The notes: a model not told the origin generated them from the sequence alone. Shown: positions 1 through 9,076, numbered from the stretch's first letter. The stretch: DNA of 64,000 nucleotides from JAOUJD01 sp963841815 (GCA_963841815.1 CAWJEE010000027.1:248001-312000), one strand, 5' to 3'. Made by a program: numbers and translations.

Positions 1-1
1 C

Positions 2-184
2 CGCCACCCGGTGTACCGGCTCTCGGCCACCGATCACGTCTGGCACTGGGTGTACCTGCCCGTGGCGCGGGCGGTCGAGGGCCTGTCGCGCCTCGTCGGC
101 CTGCTGCAGCAGGGCCGGATCTCGACCTACCTGATGTACAGCTTCGTCACGCTGATCCTGATGCTGCTGCTGGTGTTCCGATGA
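2..184 (+). CDS. hyfB: Hydrogenase-4 subunit B-like membrane protein, 3' end only
   Basis: Only the last 60 codons lie in the window; the gene runs in from the left edge. The fragment ends in a hydrophobic helix rich in Leu, Met and Val (roughly the last 18 residues), as at the C-terminus of NuoL/HyfB-type antiporter-like subunits. Its TGA stop overlaps the ATG of the next gene (ATGA), which indicates translational coupling. The name rests mainly on the following hyfC-E-F-G-I order, because the fragment itself has no decisive motif. In this family HyfB is a proton- or ion-translocating subunit of the membrane arm. Confidence 0.7.
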   Translation, partial: RHPVYRLSATDHVWHWVYLPVARAVEGLSRLVGLLQQGRISTYLMYSFVTLILMLLLVFR

Positions 185-1129
185 CGGCCTACAGCGTCCT
201 CGCGCAGGTGCTCGCGCTGCTCGCCGCCGTGCTCGGCGCGCCGCTGCTGACCGGATGGATCAACCAGTGCCGGGCGTGGCTTGCAGAACCGCAGCGCGCC
301 GCCGCTGCTGCTGCCGTATCGCACGCTGCACAAGCTGTTCCACAAGGATTCGGTGATCGCCGAGAACGCGAGTCCGCTGTTCCGGATCGCGCCGTACATC
401 GTGTTCGGCGTCATGGTGCTGGCGTGCGGCATCGTGCCGAGCCTGTCGACCGACCTGCCGCTGGCGCCGGCGGCCGACGCCATCGCGCTGGTCGGCCTGT
501 TCGCCGTGGCCCGCGTCTTCATGTCGCTGGCCGCGATGGACATCGGCACCGCGTTCGGAACGCTCGGCGCGCGGCGCGAGATGCTGGTGGGCTTCCTCGC
601 CGAACCGGCGCTGCTGATGGTGCTGTTCACCGCGGCGTTCATGACGCAGTCCACCTCGCTCGCGAGCATCGTGGAGACGACCGCCAGCCAGGAGTTCGCG
701 ATCGTGCCGAGCCTGGCCTTCGCCGCGGTCGCCTTCACGATGGTGTCGCTCGCCGAGAACGCGCGGGTGCCGGTCGACAACCCGGCGACCCACCTCGAAC
801 TCACGATGATCCACGAGGCGATGATCCTCGAGTACTCGGGCCGTCACCTCGCGCTGATGGAGTGGGCGGCGAGCCTGAAGCTGTTCGCCTATTCCTCGAT
901 CGGACTGGCGCTGTTCTTCCCGTGGGGCATCGCGCAGGTGCACGACCCGGTCGGGCTGCTGCTGGCCGCCCCGGCCCTGGTCCTGAAGCTCGCCATCGGC
1001 GGCGCGGGCCTGGCGCTGATCGAGACCGTGTCGGCCAAGATGCGCATCTTCCGGGTGCCGGAGTTCCTCGCCGGCGCCTTCCTGCTCGCCGTGATCGGCA
1101 TCCTCGTCCACTTCCTCCTCGGGGCCTGA
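181..1129 (+). CDS. hyfC: HyfC / formate hydrogenlyase subunit 4-like (NuoH-like) membrane protein, frame-broken
   Basis: This is a NuoH/HycD-family integral membrane protein that anchors the hydrophilic arm of hydrogenase-4-type complexes. The first 33 codons start at ATG 181. The frame then shifts by one near base 280, within the text for WL-QNRSAPPLL, and runs to the stop at 1129. Removing one T at about 280 restores the family sequence, so I treat it as one gene of about 315 residues. Several hydrophobic helices are visible, along with conserved family blocks such as MDIGTAFGTLGARREM and ENARVPVDNPATHLELTMIH. The overlaps with hyfB and the 6-bp gap to hyfE indicate one operon. The break looks like a sequence error, but real inactivation cannot be excluded. 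Confidence 0.85.
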
Positions 1130-1135
1130 GCGGAC

Positions 1136-1795
1136 ATGCCGGCCCTGGTCTCCCAGCTGATCAACCTGTTCGCCGCGGTCCTGCTGCTGCTGTCGTTCGC
1201 GCTGCTCGCGCAGCGCCGGGTGCTGTCGCTGATCCACCTGTTCACGCTGCAGGGGATCACGCTCGTCGCGTCCACCTCGATGATGGCGTACTTCACCCAG
1301 CAGCCGCACCTGTACTACTCCGCCGGCCTCACCTTCGTGCTGAAGGTCCTGGTGATTCCGTGGCTGCTGCACCGCCTGCTGAAGCGCCTCAACGTGCGGT
1401 GGGACGTCGAGTCCCTGCTGAACATCCCGATCACGATGCTGCTCGGGATCGTGCTGGTGATCTTCGCGTTCAACCTCGCCGCTCCGATCTCCAGCCTGTC
1501 GGCGTCGGTGGCCCGCGGCACGCTCGGCATCGCGCTCGCCTGCGTGCTGCTGTCGTTCCTGATGATGATCACCCGCACCAAGGCGATCGCGCAGGTGATC
1601 GGCTTCCTGGCGATGGAGAACGCGCTGTTCTTCGCCGCCACCAGCGCCACCTACGGCATGCCGATGGTCGTCGAACTCGGCATCGCGCTCGACGTGCTGA
1701 TCGGCATGGTCATCCTCGGCGTCTTCATGTTCCAGATCCGCGAGCAGTTCGACAGCCTCGACATCCGCAAGCTCGAGCGGCTGAAGGAAGAGTGA
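1136..1795 (+). CDS. hyfE: HyfE, hydrogenase-4 membrane subunit E
   Basis: A 219-residue very hydrophobic protein with about six predicted membrane helices (for example residues 5-25, 98-118 and 125-145), the usual length for HyfE (about 216). HyfE corresponds to a fusion of NuoK-like subunits in hydrogenase-4 and Ehr complexes and is absent from hydrogenase-3. It is therefore a good marker that the locus is of Hyf/Ehr type. It lies between hyfC (6 bp upstream) and hyfF (2 bp downstream, sharing the GAGGATG ribosome-binding context). The reading frame is intact. Confidence 0.88.
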   Translation: MPALVSQLINLFAAVLLLLSFALLAQRRVLSLIHLFTLQGITLVASTSMMAYFTQQPHLYYSAGLTFVLKVLVIPWLLHRLLKRLNVRWDVESLLNIPITMLLGIVLVIFAFNLAAPISSLSASVARGTLGIALACVLLSFLMMITRTKAIAQVIGFLAMENALFFAATSATYGMPMVVELGIALDVLIGMVILGVFMFQIREQFDSLDIRKLERLKEE

Positions 1796-1797
1796 GG

Positions 1798-3256
1798 ATG
1801 GAAGCGCTGCTCGCTCGTCCTCGGAATCCCTCTCGTCGGCGCCGGCGTGCTCGGGCTCGTCGGGCACCGCGAGCGCGCGCCGGAGATCAACGTGGCGTTC
1901 AGCCTGGCGACGCTGCTCGCCGCGGCGTTCCTCACCGCGCTCGTCATCGCCGACGGGCCGCTGCTGGTGCTGCAGGAGCAGTTCTTCGTCGACTCGCTGA
2001 ACGTCTTCCTCGTCGCCCTCACCGCGTTCGTGGCGTTCACGACGGCGCTGTTCTCCGGCCCGTACATGCGGATCGAGCGCGACCACGGGAAGATGACGCC
2101 GCCGCGCATGCGACTGTTCCACAGCATGTACCAGTTGTTCTCGTTCACGATGCTGCTGGCGCTGCTCACGAACAACATGGGCCTGCTGTGGGTGGCGATG
2201 GAGGCCGCGACGCTGGCCACGGTGCTGCTGGTCGCGGTGTACCGGACGCCCGCGAGCCTCGAAGCGGCGTGGAAGTACTTCATCCTGTGCGGCGTCGGCA
2301 TCGCGCAGGCGCTGTTCGGCACGATCCTGCTGTTCCTCGCCGCCGAACGCGTTGTCCAGGTCGAGGGCGCGGGACTGCTCTGGACCCACCTGGTCGAGGT
2401 GAAGGGCGAACTCGAACCGACCGTGATCGCGCTGTCGTTCGTCTTCCTGCTGGTCGGCTACGGCACCAAGGTCGGGCTGGCGCCGCTGCACAACTGGCTG
2501 CCCGACGCCCACGCCGAAGGCCCGACGCCGATCTCGGCGGTGCTGTCGGGCCTGCTGCTGAACGTGGCGCTGTACGCGGTGCTCCGCTGCAAGGTGCTCG
2601 CCGACGGCGCGCTGGAGACGCGCTTCGCCGGCGACCTGATGATGGGCTTCGGGCTGCTGTCGGTCGTCCTGGCGGCGTTCTTCCTCTCGCGCCAGCGCGA
2701 CATCAAGCGCATGTTCGCGTACTCGTCGATCGAGCACATGGGGCTGATCACGTTCGCGTTCGGCATGGGCGGCCCGATCGCGAGCTTCGCCGGGCTGCTG
2801 CACATGACGGTGCACTCGCTGGTGAAGTCGGCGATCTTCTTCGCGGTCGGGCACGCGGCGCAGAAGGCGGGCACGCAGGTGATGGACAACATCCGCGGGC
2901 TGGTGAAGGTGTCGCCGGCGGTGGGCTGGGGCCTGATGATCGGATCGCTGGCGATCCTCGGCATGCCGCCGTTCGGCGTGTTCGCCAGCGAGTTCCTCAT
3001 CCTCACGACCGCGATGCGCGAGTTCCCGTGGACCACGCCGCTGCTGCTGGTCTCGCTCGGCGTGGCATTCGCCGCCGTGCTCGGCAAGGTGCAGCCGATG
3101 GTCTTCGGCGAGACCACCGTGAAGCGGCTCGCGCATCCGCCGGCGCTGGTGCCGGTGTTCGTGCACCTCGGCCTCGCCCTGATGCTCGGCCTGTACATCC
3201 CGCCGTATCTCGAAGCGTGGTACCAGCAGGCCGCGCGGCTGATCGCGGGAGGCTGA
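1798..3256 (+). CDS. hyfF: HyfF, NuoN/NuoM-like antiporter subunit, frame-broken near start
   Basis: A proton-conducting-membrane-transporter family protein of about 486 residues. ATG 1798 is preceded by GAGG and lies 2 bp after hyfE. The frame from that ATG gives MEALLA and then loses homology. The frame with the long conserved protein is entered by a one-base shift near 1814, giving LVLGIPLVGAGVLG and onwards. Visible family features include PLHNWLPDAHAEGPTPISA with the functional His and Lys regions, and KRMFAYSSIEHMG. These correspond to the broken-helix proton channel of NuoL/M/N. If the upstream ATG is not used, an internal GTG near 1847 would lack the first helix. Confidence 0.85.
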
Positions 3257-3259
3257 CGC

Positions 3260-4804
3260 ATGCGCATCGACGCCTCCGATCTCGATTTCCGGCGCCTGCC
3301 GGGCGCGGTTCCGGCCGCCGTCGCGACCGTCTCGGCGGCGCAGTGGTCGGCACTCGCCGAAGCCGTCCATGATGGCGGCCGCCTGGTGGCGCTGTGGGGT
3401 TCGGACCGTCGTCCCGCCGGTGAAGGCTTCGTCGTGTACGCCGCCTACGCCGCGGAAGATGGCCTCGCCTGTGCGCGACTTCCGGTGAGCGCCGACCGCC
3501 CGGAGTACCCGGACCTGGCCGCCCGCTTCCCATCGGCGACGCGCATGCAGCGCACGGTGTTCGACCTGCTCGGGCTCGAGGCGGTCGGTGCCGAGGACCG
3601 GCGGCCATGGCTGCGCCACGGCGCGTGGCCGGCCGACTTCTTCCCGCTGCGGCACGATGCCGACCCGCAGCGTGCGTTCGAGAACGCTCAGGAGCGGTAC
3701 GCCTTCGTCAGCGTGGAAGGCGACGGCGTGCACGAGATTCCGGTCGGCCCGATCCACGCCGGCATCATCGAGCCCGGCCACTTCCGCTTCTCGATCGTCG
3801 GCGAGAAGGTGCTGCGACTCGAGCAACGGCTCGGCTACGTGCACAAGGGCATCGAACGACGCTTCGCCGGCATGCCGCTCGCCGAGGGGCACCGGCTGGC
3901 CGGCCGCGTCTCCGGCGACTCGACGGTGGCGTATGCGTGGGCCTACGCGATGGCCGCGGAAGCCGCGACGGGCTGCGCGATTCCGGCGCGCGCGTCCTGG
4001 CTGCGCGCGCTGCTGCTCGAGCGCGAGCGCGTGGCCAACCACCTCGGCGACCTCGGCGCGCTCGGCAACGACGGCGGGCTGGCCTTCGGGCTCGCGCAGT
4101 TCTCGCGACTGCGTGAACAGTGGCAGCGCACCAGTGCGGCGGTCTTCGGCCACCGCCTGCTGATGGACCGGATCGTGCCGGGCGGGGTCGCGGTCGATCC
4201 CTCGCCCTCGGGGCTGGTGGACATGCGCGCGCAGTGCGCGGAGTTCCGCTCCGAGGTGAGCCGCCTGCGGTCGATCTACGACGAGCACGCCGGGCTGCAG
4301 GACCGGTTCCTGACCACAGGCATCGTCACGCCGGAGCTGGCGACGCAACTCGGCCTCACCGGATTGGCCGCGCGGGCCAGCGGGTGGCCGCGCGACTTGC
4401 GCGTCGACTTCCCGTGCCCGCCGTACGACCAGATCGTCGTCAAGGCCGCGATGGAACTCCGCGGCGACGTCGCCGCGCGCGTGGCGGTGCGCTTCGACGA
4501 GATCTTCGAGTCGCTGCGCCTCATCCAGGTGCTCGTCGACGACCTGCCGGACGGCCCGGTGCGCGCCGACCTGCCGGTCCGTCCCGAACCGGGGTTCGGC
4601 ATCGGCTGGGTCGAAGGCTGGCGCGGCGACGTCCTGGTGGCGGTCGAAGTCGACGTCGAGGGCCGCCTGCTGCGGTGCCATTGCCACGATCCGTCGTGGC
4701 AGAACTGGCCGCTGCTCGAGCATGCGGTGATCGGCAACATCGTTCCCGACTTCCCGCTGATCAACAAGTCGTTCAACCTCAGTTACTCGGGGCAGGACCT
4801 CTGA
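3260..4804 (+). CDS. HyfG/NuoCD-like 'large subunit' without [NiFe] cysteines (Ehr type)
   Basis: A 514-residue protein with a NuoC-like N-terminal part (about 1-150) and a NuoD/hydrogenase-large-subunit-like part (about 165-514). In [NiFe] hydrogenases the first metal motif reads RxCGxC. Here the same place is R216-V-S218-G-D-S221, with no cysteine. The second motif (DPCxxC) near the C-terminus is also missing, and the protein ends SYSGQDL. It therefore should not bind a Ni-Fe centre and cannot be a working hydrogenase. Such proteins are known from energy-converting hydrogenase-related (Ehr) complexes, whose electron donor is not settled. It starts 3 bp after hyfF, and its stop overlaps the start of the small-subunit gene. 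No hyp maturation genes or large-subunit processing tail are seen. Confidence 0.88.
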   Translation: MRIDASDLDFRRLPGAVPAAVATVSAAQWSALAEAVHDGGRLVALWGSDRRPAGEGFVVYAAYAAEDGLACARLPVSADRPEYPDLAARFPSATRMQRTVFDLLGLEAVGAEDRRPWLRHGAWPADFFPLRHDADPQRAFENAQERYAFVSVEGDGVHEIPVGPIHAGIIEPGHFRFSIVGEKVLRLEQRLGYVHKGIERRFAGMPLAEGHRLAGRVSGDSTVAYAWAYAMAAEAATGCAIPARASWLRALLLERERVANHLGDLGALGNDGGLAFGLAQFSRLREQWQRTSAAVFGHRLLMDRIVPGGVAVDPSPSGLVDMRAQCAEFRSEVSRLRSIYDEHAGLQDRFLTTGIVTPELATQLGLTGLAARASGWPRDLRVDFPCPPYDQIVVKAAMELRGDVAARVAVRFDEIFESLRLIQVLVDDLPDGPVRADLPVRPEPGFGIGWVEGWRGDVLVAVEVDVEGRLLRCHCHDPSWQNWPLLEHAVIGNIVPDFPLINKSFNLSYSGQDL

Positions 4805-5313
4805 TGCTGCTCTTGCTGCGACAGGTGCTGAAGACCGGCATCCGCACCGAGCCGGCCCCCGCCGCGGACATGGCGGTCGATTCCGATCGCATTCACTCCG
4901 ACATCCTGGAACTGCTCGGCCGCGCACTGGCGATCCGCCACGTCGACGCCGGGTCGTGCAACGGCTGCGAACTCGAGATCCACGCGCTGAACAATCCCTA
5001 CTACAACATCGAGGGACGCGGCATCCGGTTCGTCGCCAGTCCGCGCCACGCCGACCTGCTACTGGTCACCGGGCCGGTGTCGCGCAACATGGAGATCGCG
5101 GTGAAGCGCGCCTACGACGCTACGCCGGATCCCAAGCTCGTGGTGGCCACCGGCGACTGCGCCTGCACCGGCGGCATCTTCGGCGAGAGCTACGCGAGCT
5201 GCGGACGGGTCGCCAACGTCATTCCGGTCGACGTCGCCGTGCCGGGCTGTCCTCCGCCGCCGCTGGAGATCCTCCGCGGCATCCTCAGCGCGGTGGCGCG
5301 TCGCAAGCCGTGA
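4804..5313 (+). CDS. HyfI/NuoB-like iron-sulfur subunit
   Basis: A 169-residue NuoB/HycG/HyfI-family protein. The proximal [4Fe-4S] ligands appear intact: C52-N-G-C55, C119 (in GDC) and C149 (in GCPPPP). C121 and C133 are extra cysteines. The ATG overlaps the stop of the previous gene (TGATG), so the two are translationally coupled, as expected for a large/small subunit pair. A metal-ligand-free large subunit beside a cluster-bearing small subunit fits an electron-transferring Ehr complex and not an H2-making one. This looks like the last gene of the operon; an approximately 108-bp gap follows. Confidence 0.88.
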   Translation: MLLLLRQVLKTGIRTEPAPAADMAVDSDRIHSDILELLGRALAIRHVDAGSCNGCELEIHALNNPYYNIEGRGIRFVASPRHADLLLVTGPVSRNMEIAVKRAYDATPDPKLVVATGDCACTGGIFGESYASCGRVANVIPVDVAVPGCPPPPLEILRGILSAVARRKP

Positions 5314-5421
5314 GGAGCGGGCCGGTCAGGCGCCCGACCACCCCTCCGAACCATCCCATCGCCGGACTCGCCCCGGCCGTCACGTAAAATCACGGCCAAG
5401 CTTACAGAGGCACCGCATCCG

Positions 5422-5616
5422 ATGGCCGCCGCCTACGAATCCGAGATCACGAAGTTCCTGCGCCGATTCAAGGAAGAGAATCCCGCCGTCGACCGCGGAC
5501 AGCGCGAAGGCCGCGCGATCTGGTGGGACAAGGACGTGGACCGCGACCTGTACCGGCGCTTCGACGAGTCGACGCTGCCCCAGCCCGCGTACGTGTACCA
5601 GCCCAAGGCGAAGTAG
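5422..5616 (+). CDS. DUF3460 family protein
   Basis: A 64-residue soluble acidic/basic protein with AIWWDKDVDRDLYRRFDE in the middle and PAYVYQPK near the end, the pattern of the DUF3460 family, which is typical of betaproteobacteria and commonly found just before scpA. The function is unknown. A TAAAAT sequence at 5385-5390 could be a -10 box 32 bp before the ATG; no good -35 was seen. Its TAG stop overlaps the GTG start of scpA, so the two are probably translated together. Confidence 0.85.
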   Translation: MAAAYESEITKFLRRFKEENPAVDRGQREGRAIWWDKDVDRDLYRRFDESTLPQPAYVYQPKAK

Positions 5617-6506
5617 TGGGACCGGCCGGGATTGCACCGCTGCCGGGCGCCGAACCCGTCCTCGACCCGGACGCAGCCGCCGCGCTGGAGGCGCCCGTGG
5701 CCGACAGCACGCCGGACGTCATCGACGGCGTGGCCCTCGCCAGGTTGTACGGCGAGCCGCTGTTCAAGCTGCCCGAGGACCTCTACATCCCGCCCGACGC
5801 GCTCGAGGTGTTCCTCGAGGCGTTCGAGGGACCGCTGGATCTCCTGCTCTACCTGATCCGCAAGCAGCACTTCAACGTCCTCGACATCCCGATGGCGCCG
5901 CTGACGGTCCAGTACCTCGCGTACATCGACCAGATCCGCGCCAAGAACCTGGAACTTGCCGCCGAGTACCTGCTGATGGCGGCGCTGCTCATCGAGATCA
6001 AGTCGCGCATGCTGCTGCCGGTGCGCAAGGCCGACACCGGCGAAGAGGTCGAAGACCCGCGCGCCGAACTCGTGCGGCGCCTGCTCGAATACGAGCAGAT
6101 GAAGCTTGCCGCCGTGCGCATCGACGAGCTGCCGCGCGCGGGCCGGGACTTCGTGCGCGCCATCGTCGTCATCGAGCAGTCGATCGAGAAGCGCTTCCCG
6201 GACGTCGACGTGGTCGACCTGCACGAAGCATGGATCGACGTGCTGAAGCGCGCGAAGCTGCACGCGCACCACCACATCTCGCGCGAAGAGCTCTCGGTGC
6301 GCGAGCACATGAGCATCATTCTTAAGCGGCTGCAGGGCAGCAAATTCGTCGAGTTCTCCGACCTCTTCGACCACGCGCGCGGCACGGCCGTGGCGGTCGT
6401 GCACTTCCTCGCGCTGCTGGAACTGGCGCGCGAGTCGCTGATCGACATCACTCAAGCGGCGCCGTACGCGCCGATCTACGTCCGGCTGGCCTACACGCCG
6501 GCCTGA
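5616..6506 (+). CDS. scpA: ScpA, segregation and condensation protein A
   Basis: ScpA (kleisin) joins SMC and ScpB in the bacterial condensin that organises the chromosome. The protein of 296 residues has the family hallmark FEGPLDLLLYLIRKQ, followed by the helix AAEYLLMAALLIEIKSRMLLP, and a C-terminal winged-helix region that would contact SMC. I start it at GTG 5616, which overlaps the stop of DUF3460. The frame is open further upstream inside the previous gene, but that part has no family similarity. scpB is not in the window; here the gene sits with the DUF3460 gene as in many betaproteobacteria. Confidence 0.92.
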   Translation: MGPAGIAPLPGAEPVLDPDAAAALEAPVADSTPDVIDGVALARLYGEPLFKLPEDLYIPPDALEVFLEAFEGPLDLLLYLIRKQHFNVLDIPMAPLTVQYLAYIDQIRAKNLELAAEYLLMAALLIEIKSRMLLPVRKADTGEEVEDPRAELVRRLLEYEQMKLAAVRIDELPRAGRDFVRAIVVIEQSIEKRFPDVDVVDLHEAWIDVLKRAKLHAHHHISREELSVREHMSIILKRLQGSKFVEFSDLFDHARGTAVAVVHFLALLELARESLIDITQAAPYAPIYVRLAYTPA

Positions 6507-6515
6507 GGAGCTTTC

Positions 6516-6998
6516 ATGAAAAAGATCCAGGCGCTGGCCTTCGCAGGCCTGCTTTGCACGCTCGGCGCGACCCAGGCGCAGTTGAAGCCGCCCGGGCCCG
6601 GCACGACGCCGCTGCCCCCGACTCCCACCGAGGCACAGAAGATGGAGGCCCAGGCGTTCAAGGAACTCGCCGCCCGTGGCGCCGCCGAGAAGTGGCTCGC
6701 AATCCTCGATGCCGGCGACTATGGCAAGGCGTGGGACCAGACCGCGAAGGCGTTCCGCAACAACGTCAAGCGCGAGCAATGGGTCGAGAGCCTGCCGAAG
6801 ACGCGCGGCGCGCTCGGCGCCGCGAAGTCGAGAACCGTCGAGGTGTCCTCGTTCAAGCCGTCACTGCCCGGCATGCCCGACGGCGACTACGTGACGGTGC
6901 GCTTCTCGACCAATTTCGAGAAGAAGAACGACGCACAGGAACTCGTCACGCTCGTCTACGAAGACGGCGCGTGGCGCCCGCTGGGGTACGGCGTCTAG
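6516..6998 (+). CDS. DUF4019-like secreted protein
   Basis: A 160-residue protein with a clear Sec signal peptide (MKK, then a hydrophobic run ending about residue 20 near ATQAQ) and a proline-rich spacer at about 25-37. A compact domain follows, with FKELAARGAAEKWLAILD near its start and LVTLVYEDGAWRPLGYGV at its end. That arrangement matches DUF4019, a small periplasmic domain of unknown function. It lies 9 bp after scpA with GAGG before the ATG, so it may be cotranscribed. Export to the periplasm is an inference from the signal peptide. Confidence 0.75.
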   Translation: MKKIQALAFAGLLCTLGATQAQLKPPGPGTTPLPPTPTEAQKMEAQAFKELAARGAAEKWLAILDAGDYGKAWDQTAKAFRNNVKREQWVESLPKTRGALGAAKSRTVEVSSFKPSLPGMPDGDYVTVRFSTNFEKKNDAQELVTLVYEDGAWRPLGYGV

Positions 6999-7008
6999 CG
7001 CAGCGCGC

Positions 7009-7758
7009 ATGGTCACGACCGAAGAAGCGCTGCTCCTCGCGGGGCTGTTCTTCGTCGCGGCCATCCTCTACTCGTCGGTCGGACACGGCGGGGCGTCCGG
7101 CTACCTGGCTTCTATGGGCCTCGTCGGCGTCGCGCCGGCGATCATGCGACCGACAGCGCTGGTGATGAACATCGCAGTCGCGTCGATCTCGCTCGCCAGG
7201 TTCACGCGTGCCAACGGTTTCCGCTGGCGCCTGTTCCTGCCGTTCGCGGTCACGTCGGTCCCGATGGCGTTCATCGGCGGTCGCATCCACCTGCCGGTGG
7301 CTTGGTTCGGCGTGCTCGTCGGCGCCGTGCTGCTCTACTCCGCCGTGCGGCTCTTCGCCGAGACGATGACGTCGAAGGTCCAGGCGCGCGAGGTCACCGG
7401 TCCGCCACCCGTTCCGCTCGCGCTCGTGCTCGGCGCGGGCATCGGCCTGCTGTCCGGTCTCACCGGCGTCGGCGGCGGGATCTTCCTCAGCCCGCTGCTC
7501 GTGCTCGCGGGGTGGTCGACCGTGCGCGACAGCGCAGCACCGTCCGCCGCGTTCATCCTGATCAACTCGATCGCCGGCCTGGCCGGCCTGCTCACCCGTC
7601 ACCCGCTCTTGCCGGACGCGCTGCCCTACTGGGTGCTGGCCGTGATCGCCGGCGGCCTGATCGGAGCGAGCTTCGGCGCGCGCCGCCTCGACAACCGCGC
7701 GCTGCGCCGCGCGCTGGCGGCCGTGCTGCTGATCGCCGGCGGCAAGATGGTGGTCTGA
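7009..7758 (+). CDS. TSUP (TauE/SafE) family permease
   Basis: A 249-residue polytopic inner-membrane protein with about eight hydrophobic segments. It has two related halves, each with the glycine-rich signature of the family (GHGGASGYLASMGLVG near residue 25 and GLLSGLTGVGGGIFLSPLL near 145). TSUP proteins move sulfite, organosulfonates or other anions; the substrate cannot be read from the sequence. The start at ATG 7009 lies 10 bp after the DUF4019 gene, so the two could be cotranscribed. A strong hairpin follows the stop. Confidence 0.88.
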   Translation: MVTTEEALLLAGLFFVAAILYSSVGHGGASGYLASMGLVGVAPAIMRPTALVMNIAVASISLARFTRANGFRWRLFLPFAVTSVPMAFIGGRIHLPVAWFGVLVGAVLLYSAVRLFAETMTSKVQAREVTGPPPVPLALVLGAGIGLLSGLTGVGGGIFLSPLLVLAGWSTVRDSAAPSAAFILINSIAGLAGLLTRHPLLPDALPYWVLAVIAGGLIGASFGARRLDNRALRRALAAVLLIAGGKMVV

Positions 7759-7768
7759 CGTCAGGCAT

Positions 7769-7789
7769 CCCTCCCGCTTGGCGGGAGGG
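7769..7789. terminator. Perfect 9-bp GC hairpin between TSUP gene and dnaJ
   Basis: CCCTCCCGC, a TTG loop, then GCGGGAGGG: a perfect stem 10 bp after the permease stop. The convergent dnaJ gene ends at 7914. There is no run of T on either side, so intrinsic termination is only possible, not clear. It could act as a transcript-end stabiliser for either gene. Confidence 0.45.
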
Positions 7790-7913
7790 AAAGTGGGTGG
7801 GTGCCCTAGCCTTTGTACCTGGGTCGAGCGCCCGGCCGCTCCGAAGCTCGACCCACTGACTAATCGGAGCGAGTGCACGTGAGACCGCGCAGCGGTCGCG
7901 TACACGAGCGACG

Positions 7914-9050
7914 CTACTCAGCCGTGAAAAAACCCTTCATCTTGTCCATGAAGCCCTTGGTCTGCGGCGAGTGCTTGTTGCCGCCTTCCTTGACGCTGGC
8001 CTCGAACTCGCGCAGCAGCTTCTTCTGCTTCTCGTTCAGGCGGACGGGCGTCTCGACGACGATGTGGCAGTACAGGTCGCCCGGATACGACGCGCGCACG
8101 CCCTTGATGCCCTTGCCGCGCAGGCGGAACGTCTTGCCCGCCTGCGTGCCTTCGGGCACCGCGATGCTGGCCTTGCCGTTGAGCGTCGGCACTTCGATCT
8201 CGCCGCCGAGGGCGGCGGTCGAGAATCCGATCGGCACTTCGCAGTGCAGGTCGTCGCCCTCGCGCTGGAAGACCTCGTGCTGGGTCAGGTGGATCTCGAC
8301 GTAGAGGTCGCCCGGCGGGCCGCCGTTCATTCCCGGTTCGCCCTTGCCGGACAGGCGAATGCGCTGGCCTTCGTCGATGCCCGCCGGGATGTTCACCTCG
8401 AGCACCTTGTTCTTCTTCACGCGCCCCGCGCCGCGGCAGGTGTCGCACGGATCCGCGATCACCTGCCCCGAGCCGTGGCACGTCGGGCAGGTCTGCTGGA
8501 TCGAGAAGAAGCCCTGCGACATGCGCACGTTGCCGGAGCCCGCGCAGGTTCCGCAGCGGCTCGCACTCGTGCCCGGCTTCGCGCCGGAACCGCTGCAGGC
8601 TTCGCACGTGTCCCAGCTCGGCACGCGGATCTCGGTGGCGAAACCGTTCGCTGCCTGCTCGAGCGTGATCTCCATGCTGTAGCGGAGGTCGGCGCCGCGA
8701 TACACGCCGCCGCGCCCGCCGCGGGTCGCGCCGAAGATGTCGCCGAAGATGTCGCCGAACGCGTCCGCGAAACCGCCGAAGCCCTCGGGCCCGGCGCCGG
8801 CGCGGCCCATGCTGTTCGGGTCGACGCCCGCGTGACCGAAGCGGTCGTACGCGGCGCGCTTGTTCGCGTCCGACAGGACCTCGTAGGCCTCCTTGGCCTC
8901 CTTGAACTTGTCTTCGGAGTCCTTCGACTTGTCACCCTGGTTGCGGTCAGGGTGATGCTTCATGGCGAGCTTGCGATACGCCTTCTTGATGTCGTCCTCG
9001 GAGGCGTTCTTCGCCACGCCGAGCACTTCGTAGTAATCCCGTTTCGCCAT
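7914..9050 (-). CDS. dnaJ: DnaJ, Hsp40 co-chaperone
   Basis: A type I Hsp40 of 378 residues. It has an N-terminal J domain with the HPD tripeptide (KHHPDRNQGD), a Gly/Phe-rich linker and four zinc-binding repeats (CEACSGSG, CGTCAGSG, CPTCHGSG, CDTCRGAG). A C-terminal substrate-binding region follows. It stimulates DnaK ATPase and delivers unfolded clients. Start at ATG 9050 with GGTAGGAAC just upstream. It is the last gene of the grpE-dnaK-dnaJ cluster; the 100-bp gap to dnaK contains a strong hairpin. Confidence 0.97.
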   Translation of the reverse strand: MAKRDYYEVLGVAKNASEDDIKKAYRKLAMKHHPDRNQGDKSKDSEDKFKEAKEAYEVLSDANKRAAYDRFGHAGVDPNSMGRAGAGPEGFGGFADAFGDIFGDIFGATRGGRGGVYRGADLRYSMEITLEQAANGFATEIRVPSWDTCEACSGSGAKPGTSASRCGTCAGSGNVRMSQGFFSIQQTCPTCHGSGQVIADPCDTCRGAGRVKKNKVLEVNIPAGIDEGQRIRLSGKGEPGMNGGPPGDLYVEIHLTQHEVFQREGDDLHCEVPIGFSTAALGGEIEVPTLNGKASIAVPEGTQAGKTFRLRGKGIKGVRASYPGDLYCHIVVETPVRLNEKQKKLLREFEASVKEGGNKHSPQTKGFMDKMKGFFTAE

Positions 9051-9076
9051 GTTCCTACCGTCCCCCTGACACGGAA

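Noticed and set aside
181..3372. A 1,063-codon plus-strand frame starting with the hyfC ATG
   Set aside because: Only its first ~33 codons are HyfC; after the frame break it becomes Arg/Ala/Gly text across hyfC, hyfE and hyfF, which are coded in other frames.
260..4927. A 4.7-kb minus-strand open frame opposite the hyf genes
   Set aside because: Its product is a low-complexity run of Arg, Gln, His, Asp and Glu without domains. It is the antisense shadow of high-GC coding genes that show clear family similarity on the plus strand.
4804..5313. Calling the locus a functional hydrogenase-4 or formate hydrogenlyase
   Set aside because: The large subunit lacks both cysteine pairs needed for the Ni-Fe centre, and no formate dehydrogenase or hyp gene is in view.
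7769..7789. Strong intrinsic terminator claim for this hairpin
   Set aside because: The stem is perfect but no T-tract follows on either strand, so I keep only a modest terminator call.
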